DNA from: Microplitis mediator
Taxonomy: Eukaryota; Arthropoda; Insecta; Hymenoptera; Braconidae
Reading direction: 5' to 3'
Length of the DNA: 64,000 nt
NCBI RefSeq assembly: GCF_029852145.1
Contig: NC_079978.1
Coordinates: 14,249,153 to 14,313,152, forward strand
Below are positions 55,601 through 64,000 of the stretch, one piece after another (the first letter of the stretch is position 1; each line of letters begins with the position of its first letter). A model generated the notes under the pieces. That model was not told the origin of the DNA and did no database searches. It worked only from the letters and a program-made list of their open reading frames with translations. A program made the position numbers and the translations under genes.

Positions 55601-56310
55601 AACAATAGTTATAGATAAAAAAAAAGGAAAAAAAAAAAAATAATGAAAAAATATAAAATTTTTCAAGGTGAGAAGTTAAATGCTAAAAATATCAACCTCG
55701 ATTACTGCCAAGGTCTTATTTCATCATTCGTAGACGTTTAAATTTTCTAGCACATCTACAACAAGAGCAAGTGCTAAAAATTAATGACACTATCTACTTT
55801 TGTAGTATATTAATAATAATTGTTGATGCAATTTTCAAATGAATAATATTTTACATCATACATAAAAATTTAATGGCTAATAAAAAAAATAAATAAATCT
55901 ACATTATTGCCGGGACTTAATAGTACGTTGGATCTAATAGTTTACTAAGTCACGCGCTATACAATAGAGGAAGCCAAATGATACAGATTAATGAGACCTT
56001 GAAAAACTTGATTATAATTGTACTATTAATAATTATTTAAAAATATATTAATTAAATAAAAATAAATAAATAAATAATTATATTATAATTATAATTTTAT
56101 AGATAAATAAATTACCTGACACCGGCATACAATATCAGCGTCATCAGCAAGCATATCGACGACTTTTCCTTTTCCCTCGTCACCCCATTGTGCTCCAAGG
56201 ACGACGGTTACTTTAGCAAGTTGTCCAGGAGTTGTTCGTTGTTTTTTTCTGGGTGATGCAAGATTTCCTTCCCCGTTCGCATGTTGAATTCTTGGACATG
56301 CAGTAGACAT
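52603..56310 (-). CDS. ADSS: Adenylosuccinate synthetase
   Basis: Six exons, 56310-56116, 54723-54621, 54071-53708, 53515-53123, 53035-52779 and 52652-52603, in phase, 453 residues. The P-loop-like GTP motif GAQWGDEGKGK is at residues 39-49 with catalytic Asp44, then GGNNAGHT (catalytic His72), GTTKKGIGPTYSSKATRNGL, VLVEGANAAMLDIDFGTYP, GVTTNRKRRCGW (IMP/Arg site) and the last-exon end KWIGVGAGRESV. It joins IMP and aspartate with GTP, the committed step to AMP. The 50-bp last exon is supported by the phase and the conserved KWxGVG ending. One donor (GTCGGT after MVNG) is weak, but required by conservation. Intron 1 is 1.4 kb. Confidence 0.95.
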
Positions 56311-58515
56311 GCTTACTTGGATGATTTACTTATTCTCAAAATTTTTTTATGCTCAATATAAAAATTTTAAATTTATATATCAATAATAAAAAAATAATAT
56401 CTATGATATTTAAATAAATAATTATCTATAACACTGCATACTCTAGCAAATAATAATTATTATTAAAAATATATATATGTATATTAAATCATTATTTTTT
56501 ATTCTAAAAGCTACTGTATGATCAATTGTACAAGTCGATCACACGGCCGCACTCGAAGCACTCTCTCACTCATCTACTACGTGAAATAAAGTAACCATAA
56601 AAAATATTAAAAAATTAAACAAGCAAATCCGCTTTCTGTTCAAGATAAAATATTGAATTTTTTTATTTACAATAGATGTCATTAACATTTCAAGAGCAAA
56701 AATACATTTATACATCTTATCAATAGATGACATTCAAATCTAATTCTACGTTTTTATCAATTGAGTTAAGGAGCGATAGCGTAATTTTTTTTCACGGAAG
56801 TTTAATATTTAAATTTTAATGATTTATATAAACATTTTCATTTAAATTTGTTGTTATAGTAAAATTTTGTAACTTTGTATGTCCAAGCAAGAATCTTCAG
56901 TTATATTTTTAATTTTGAATGTGATTTTTGTCACTTGAATAAATTCAAATGGAATATTGAAATTTCGCGCCAAGTTGGCTCTTACACTATAAGCGCTTTT
57001 CGAAATGTATGCAAAGTCTACAAAAGAGTGAAAATGGAGCAATAAAAAAAATATATTAAATTTTTGTGAAATTTCAATTAATTAGTAATGAAAATATTTT
57101 ATAAACAATTATTTAATTATTAGTATCAATAATATATGAAAGGGAATAACGCTGATTCTATTTTTTTTATTCGCCTGGCTCTCATCTTTATTATTATTAT
57201 TTATTTTTTTTTTTCATTGTCAGTTTAGTGTCCAAGTTTGTCGTTGGCGCTGGAATCAATAGAGTTTCTGCTGCTGTTTCTCATATTGCTCTTATTCCCA
57301 GCTGGAGTATTTGTCTGGATCGTCGTGTTATCTGTTGTGTTTTCGGGGCCTGCTGCGAGTGGACTTGAATAATAAATAAAAAAAAAACATGTCGTTTTGA
57401 TAAAACTTATTAAAAGTGACGTGAGTTAAATGCGTACTGTATAGTTTTGTGATACAGCAAGTGAGTTGTGAATTTTAAATGTTAAATAAATAATAAATAT
57501 ATTGTATAGATGTGGTATATAATTGGTGTAGGAATATGGTGTGGAGAGAGAGAGAGCTATAACGTCGAGTGTAACAAACGGTTGGGTTGGCACGACGTGA
57601 ACGCAGGTATAATTTAATAAAGCCCACCAGTGGCACACAACAGGGGAGGCTGGCGATTTAACAGGATATCGATTTGTGGCCCCCGCGAGAGCGGAGCCAG
57701 TGTGTGCCCGTGTCGTGTGTGCCTTTCTGGTCTCACTCAGTTGCATTGCCATTCAGCATTTGCCAGAGTGAAGAGAAGAAGCTGAAGAAGGAGGCGGCCA
57801 TGGACGTCGATATTTTTGGGGCACAGCTTACCGTGTTAAGGCTCTATCGCTTGAGCCGTGTAAGGCCTTGTGTAAAGGCCTGATAGGGCCCGAACACAAA
57901 TATTTTAAATATTTATCACCTTAACCTTTACACTTAAAAAAAAAAAATAAATAATAATAACAGAAAAAAAATTTAATAGTAATGCTACGAGCACCCCAGG
58001 AATACGTTAACATTAACAAATAAACCAGTGTAACGAGCAGCAGAAGGAGGAGGAGAAGAACAAGACAGAGATACTCAACACACACGACCGATAAGTTAGA
58101 AAGAAATAAAATATCACACGGTTGGTGAGCGAGAGCAAACAAGGGAGAAAAAAGAAAGAGCGAGTACTTGAAACAAGTGAGAAAAATAGATTCGGAAGGA
58201 AAGTGTGAGAGAGAGAGGTTGAGGAAGGACAATAATTTAATACGGTTGAGAGATTCATCTTTTGACGACACTTAACAATATTACTAAAACGAAAAATCTT
58301 TTTCTCTCCCTCTCTCTCTCTTTCTCTTGATATAGTTTTTTTTAATTGTTAGTGGTTTTCTTTTTGTTTAAAATTTTTTTTTTTTTTTTTTTTTCCAATT
58401 AATTTTTCTCCTTGATATAGTGCGCATATAAAATACATATATGTAGGACAAAAACTGCAGGGAAGATTACGACCACAAGATAATTTAGAACGCGAGTGTA
58501 AGAGAGACAGTAAAG
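56311..58515. promoter_or_regulatory. Head-to-head region, ADSS and zinc-finger gene
   Basis: 2.2 kb between divergent starts. From about 57230 on it is less AT-rich than most of the window and probably holds the zinc-finger gene's promoter and 5' UTR. GA/CT tracts lie at 57543-57556 and 58302-58327, possible GAGA-factor sites. A 27-codon open frame with a strong Kozak (GCGGCCATGG) lies at 57800-57883. Where transcription starts cannot be seen. Confidence 0.5.
57800..57883 (+). other. Possible upstream ORF of the zinc-finger gene
   Basis: ATG in an optimal context opens 27 codons that stop at 57881. It contains a good splice donor (CCGT/GTAAGG near 57859), so it could instead be a 5' exon. 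It is a uORF only if transcription starts upstream. Confidence 0.3.
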
Positions 58516-61500
58516 ATGGAACTCGGCGTTACGACAGATACCGGAGGGGCGGTCGCATGCCCTGTATGTACACTCTACCTCAGAGAGGGTATAAGTCTTC
58601 AGAGGCACTTGGACACCCATCCAAAGGAACAAGTTATAGAGGCACTGATAAAAGCCAGTGGCTCGTCGTCAAATTTGTCGTCTCTTCAGTTACCTCAAAC
58701 CCAAGTGCCTCAGGTACCGCAAACCCTTCAGCCGTCACCGCCGCAACAGCAGGTCAATGCCCAAAGCTCAACTTCAGCTCCAACAGCAGCAGCTGTTGCT
58801 GCTGCTCACATTCCTACGCAGGCCCCGTTTCCCATTGGACCTGTCTTTGAGTGTCCACCGATCAATGCAATGATGCCACCACAGTTTGCCTCTTTTAATT
58901 ATCAACAATTTGTCAACAATGGTACTATGATGATTCCACAGTACGCGATGGCACCACCTCAGGCAAATCAGATGATGCAAATGCTCTATAATCCATACAT
59001 GTACCAACAGCAACAGGTACCGACTGTGCAGATGATTTCACCAGTATCAGCACTTCCAACAACCCGTATTAGGCCGGTAGTCACTGTAGCTAACACTGAA
59101 ACTACCAGAAATGTTATGATATCTACTAGTACTAATGAACCTAAACAAATAATACCTGAGATGATTTCAGAGGCAAATATGGAAAGAATTTTACCAGACA
59201 TGGACACTTGTACAAATTCAAATCAACAATCGACAGAAAATACAACAGATATACGACACGATGATCATGACGGTGATAATTTGGTTAGACAACTGGATCA
59301 TCGAGATCAGCAAACCCAGAGTAATTCACCGAGACGAGTGGCAGATAATAGTGAAGTTGTGAGAAATGATGCTGAATCAGCAGTGCCTGAAGAAGAAAAG
59401 TCTGAGAGTATTCTTCCGGATATGGAAGAACCAGAAGTTGATAATACTGGTGATCAATGTAGAAATGAACAGCATTTACAACAGGATCAAGAACATCAGA
59501 CATTTTCATCTACATATAATCAAATTGACAGTGAAAATAGTGGTACAGATACACGACTAAATCAGCATAGACAAGAACAAGATAAATTTGAGACTCAAGA
59601 ACCGAGTAATATTGAAAAATTAAACTCTTCAAAGTCTATTGAGTCACAAATAAATTCAGCTCAAACTCCGATGGTATTAGAAACATGTCAGCAAAATGAA
59701 GAAGAACATCTCGAGCATCTTCTTATTACAATGATCGAGTCTGGTTTTGTTGAGACGCATGAGCAAACAAATGTTGTTCATGAACCCAATTCAGAATCTA
59801 ACCTTAAAACAATTACAACCCAAAATGAAGAACAAATGGAAGAAGAAGAAGAACAAGAAGAAGAAGAAGAGATAGAAGAAGAAGAGGAAGAAGATGATGA
59901 TGGTGAAGAACAAGAAGAAGAATCACAAAATAATTTTACAACGATTGACGAAACTAAATATATTAATGACAGTGAAGCTTGCGTAGAAAGGGAAAAGTGC
60001 ATTGACACGATTATTATTGACGAATGTGACTTGGACTATGCATATCGGTATAGACATAGTTTATCAGCGCCTGCGTCTCCAGTATCAGCGTCAAAAAAAA
60101 TATCACGGCCTTACACAAGATCAGAGTGTGGTTCAACTGAAAATCTTAATTTTTATCCAGCTGGTTTTGATGCTACTGCACTGCAAGTTGATGTTGATCA
60201 TGAAGATGACGATGAAGAAAATGATGATGATGAAGATGATGATGACGATGATGATGATGAGGAGGAAGAAGAAGAAGAAGAGGAAGAAGAAGCTAAACGT
60301 GTGGGTGATAATTTTGATGAAGAGGATATGGAGATTGAAGAAATAGCTAGTCCACATACACCATTCATTAAACAAAATGATGATTTTGATAATGCACGTT
60401 CTCATACGCCATTATCAGCAATCAGTGGTATCTCTGGTCTTCGAGTACGTAGCGATCTTAGTAAACCATCATCACCAGTTTCGATGCGGTCATTTGATCA
60501 CATGGAAGGTGATAGTCATGATGAAGAAAGCACTGATTCCATAACAAGTCAGAAACATCAAGTTGATTGTTCACAAGTTGATCACAGTGTAGTAAGGTCA
60601 AGTCATGATATATCTGAAGGTGCTTGTATTGATGCTGTAAGAAAATCAGAAAATAATACCAGTGGAATCTTTCATCAGTCTGTTATTACTGAGCATGTTA
60701 GCTCATTTCCAGCAATTCATTCGCAACAATCAATAACTAATGATAATTATTCAATATCTAATAGTAAAATTATAACGCGTCAATCAGATTTAAGTTGTGG
60801 TTTATCCCAAACAATAGAACCTACTACGACAAGTATCGAATCTAAGAGTTTTCAATCAACATTAACTAAAACAGTAAACAACATACCAACGACTGAGCTT
60901 CTTAATATCAACGAAGACGCCCATTCAGGTCCTATGAATGTATTCGAATTTGATGGACTTCAAATTCTTGTTCCTAGTACATTTATAAGTGAATCCTCGC
61001 AGAAGGCAATCAGTGCAACAAGTCAACAGTCAATGGCAAGCAGTGAAGGAGGTGCAGGTATTGATGAAGAAGTTAAGAGTGTCAACATGCGGGCTGATGA
61101 GACGATGCCACCAAGGGGAGAGCTGTCTGAGCAGGAAAGCAACGGCTGCACGGAACACTCGGCTTGGCAGGTGAGAAATTTAACCGGTTTATAAACTTTT
61201 GATAAATATATTGATAATAACAGTTGATATTTATTTTATTATATTTTTTATTTTTTTTTATTTAAGCAGCTATACGTTGGTCAAGAGTCTTCCCGTATGT
61301 CGACATCGTATGATCTGATGGCACGTGAAAGCTGGGAAGAGTCAGAGGGATCTGATAATGAGGCCGGTGTACCCCTATTGGATAGTCGTTCACTCGCTAC
61401 TCACTTTACTTCCAGCTTATTTCTTGATCGAGATAGAAAAACACCAACAAAACAACGTACATTTAAATGTTCACAATGTTCAGAGGTTTTTGATTGCCCG

Positions 61501-62949
61501 AAAGAACGACGTGTTCACAGTACAACTGTACACAAAGAAGCTGGTCCAAGTAACAGTTGCAGTAACAGTGATATTGCCGAACAATCTGAAACAAAAGATA
61601 TAAAACTTCTCGATGGTCCCATGAATCCTTTTGAGGATATTTTTGTTCCTGGTATACATGTTCAACAGGCCTATCAACAGCAACAACCGTTGCTACATCA
61701 AATGCAACCACCACAACAATTAAGTGACATCAGTAAAGTTGAAACTGATGAAAAAACAGAAAGTCTTGCTTTAACACAGGGCATAGAAATTTCATGTGCC
61801 ATGTGTACACAACGTTTTAGTTCTGAACGAAGTTTACAGATGCACAATAGACGTGTTCATGGTACCGAAGTTGCACGACGTCTTCATGATATTTCAAAAT
61901 GTCAAATATGCAATGAAGAATTTCCTTCAGTCGCTTTATTTAATGCTCATTTAAAAATTCATCCGCTTGAATGTTCTCAATGTGGTAAATATTTTTATCG
62001 TAAACAAAATTTCAAATTACATATGAAACGTCATCTTGGTATTAAACCATTTCCATGTACCGTTTGCGATAAAGCATTTTTAACAAAACAAAAATTAGAT
62101 GAACATATGAATGGTCATACGGGTAATGCACCAGTTAAATGCAATCTCTGTAATGAAACATTCCGCAGATACTCAAATTTAACTCAACATAAAAATCGTC
62201 ATCATTTAAATATAAAACGTAAATTAAAAGATTATATATGTCACTGTGGTGAAGTATTTCATACAAAAAAAAAGCTTGCTTGGCACAAGGAAACACACGA
62301 TGAAAAACCTAAAGCATGTACCTATTGCAATGAAAGATTTATACACATGGCTAGTTTAACACGTCATATGCGACGTGCTCATAATCGTCGTTTTGTACCA
62401 GATGCTCAACGTGAAAATGAAAATGTTGAATGTCCAATATGTAAGTGCATCTATTTACGTTCATCATTGTCGGTTCATATGCGTGTACACAATGGAGAAC
62501 GTCCTTATGAGTGTCAGGTGTGTTCGAAAGCATTCAGTACCAAGTGGAACTTACAATTACATAAATGGACTCATGCAGCACGTAGCACCAAACCCTTTAA
62601 GTGCAATCAGTGTAGCGCTGCGTTTTATCGTCACAGCGATTATACAGCACACATGAACTCACATAGAAATGTAAGACCGTATACATGTAATTATTGTGGC
62701 GCTCAATTTATAAGAAAATACAATTGTTTAAGACATGTTAAAGAACATGAAGAAAATAAAGCGTACACGTGTGACGTATGCAATAAAACTTTTCACCGGT
62801 CATATTATCTAAAAGAGCATTTACGTGTTCACAGTGGTGCACGACCATACGCGTGTCACATATGCGGTAAATCAAGTAGTACCAAGTCAAATCATAATAA
62901 GCACGTGAGAATTCATCATGCTCGTGAGCCTGTAAATACTGAAAATTAA
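58516..62949 (+). CDS. Large C2H2 zinc-finger protein (15 fingers)
   Basis: Two exons, 58516-61170 and 61267 or 61270-62949, in phase, about 1,444 residues. A lone N-terminal finger (ACPVCTLYLREGISLQRHLD) is followed by Gln/Pro-rich sequence, long Glu and Asp runs (near residues 440-470 and 560-600), and MNVFEFDGLQILVPS. After the intron come 14 fingers, most in a C-terminal array with TGEKP-like linkers (for example GIKPF, GERPY, NVRPY, GARPY). The seventh of these is odd: its first pair is C-x-C (YICHCGEVF). Array fingers imply a nuclear DNA-binding factor. I do not recognise the orthologue. A NAGNAG acceptor makes one Gln optional. Confidence 0.87.
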
Positions 62950-64000
62950 ATTGCCAACTTGTTCATTTTATTTTATTTTTATTTTAATTTCAATTTTTTT
63001 TATTTTTTATCTTGACTCTTAATAAGACAGTGTATGATGATGATAAATATTAATCAGTCTGAATTTAATGTAGACAATGCACACCCAGTGGGTTTATATT
63101 TAATTAATTGTGAGTGATTGTGATTGTGGATATTTTGATCCAATTTTATCTTAATAGTTATATATTATAAATATATATATTTTTTTTTTAAAGAATTATC
63201 TGTGTTTGTTTTAAGAAATCGTATTATTTTTCTTTGTTATTACGATATGTTGTTTCAATTAGTTGAAATTTTGTTGATTTTTTTTTTCTTACCTTTTTTT
63301 TTCTTTCAGTATATACGTGATAATCACGTATAAATTTATTTTGACGTTAATTATTAGACGTCATTAATTTCATTATATATTATATATATTTATGGTCTTT
63401 AAATAATGTGATTCACAGATTCAGCCACTCAAGACCCTAACTATTTACTTAAGCTATTTAACTTAGTAATATTAATTAATTAATTAAAAAAAAAATTAAG
63501 TGAATAATAAAAGTAAAAGAAGATAAAGAAAACTAATGGAAAAGTATAAGAAACTTGACAAAAGTGATTATTGGCTTTTTTTTTGGATTTATTGAATATG
63601 AGAGTACAGGGATTACGTAAAACAATAAATAAAATAAAATAATGAATTTGCCAAGTAAAAATAAATTGAAAGCATTAAAAATAATTAATCATTAAATAAT
63701 ATGGTGAACATAAATAAATATTATAAATATATATTACTAATGCGAGAATTCTTAACATGTCAGATGTTGTAAGTGAGTTTTTTTTACTGTTTTACAAAGT
63801 GACATTGAATGATAATAATGCAAGTTTTAACACATTAATATTTAAATAAAATATGTAATAATGACGACGGCCAAATTGAATTGATAATGCATGTTTATTA
63901 AGCCGTAAATTACAAATATAAGCTCATTTACAATTTATTAATGACAAATGAAAAATAAATAAATGAATAATGCTATCACTAGTTTATAAAAAACAACAAC
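62950..64000. other. 3' flank of the zinc-finger gene to window end
   Basis: AT-rich, with poly-T runs and several AATAAA sequences (for example 63505, 63629 and 63843), as expected for a long 3' UTR. Nothing else recognised. Confidence 0.5.

Noticed and set aside
57426..58271. Minus-strand frames of 81-116 residues
   Set aside because: Leu/Ser/Tyr-rich low-complexity sequence read opposite GA-rich leader DNA; no domain.
58774..62656. Multiple alternative-frame open frames over the zinc-finger gene
   Set aside because: Shadows of the long coding exons, many produced by triplet repeats.

Overview
The window is eukaryotic nuclear DNA. It is very AT-rich, has many short introns with standard GT-AG borders, and carries single-copy animal genes together with transposon debris. 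Two genes point to an insect: a secreted cysteine-rich protein of an insect-only family (DUF7042-7045 type, from memory) and a UPF0389/FAM162-type protein. The base composition and gene structure would suit a hymenopteran such as a parasitoid wasp, but this is a guess and nothing in the window fixes the order. All homology calls come from recognising the translated sequence, not from a database search.

Layout. 1-3404 is a stack of dead mobile elements: a non-LTR retrotransposon fragment, a hAT-like MITE dimer split by a TA-flanked element, a Harbinger-like MITE and a piggyBac-like MITE. 3726-11516 (minus) is a dystrophin-family gene (Dah/dystrotelin-like) whose 4.5-kb intron holds a fold-back element with a (TG)116 tract and an antisense retrotransposon fragment. 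Then come METTL4 (+), GPS2 (+), an unrecognised single-pass membrane protein (+), the DUF704x secreted protein (+), a stand-alone PAH-like mini-protein (+), MIX23/CCDC58 (+), FAM162-like (-), NAA40 (+), Golgi alpha-mannosidase II (-), WDR37 (+), ARV1 (-), an aldo-keto reductase (+), a divergent homeobox gene (+), adenylosuccinate synthetase (-), and a 15-finger C2H2 zinc-finger gene (+) that ends about 1 kb before the window edge.

These genes are not a pathway. They are housekeeping and regulatory functions: mRNA/snRNA or DNA methylation, co-repressor, histone N-terminal acetylation, N-glycan trimming, sterol trafficking and purine synthesis. From 34 kb onward strands largely alternate, giving tail-to-tail pairs (WDR37/ARV1 stops only 65 bp apart) and head-to-head pairs that probably share promoters. 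For most genes the exon chains below were checked by hand for reading phase across every junction.

The most notable non-genic content is (i) three related MITEs of 203-207 bp with 8-9 bp target duplications, (ii) an internal empty site that dates one nested insertion, and (iii) diverged direct repeats bracketing METTL4. I found no CRISPR array, no convincing tRNA or rRNA gene, and no clear new multi-gene system.
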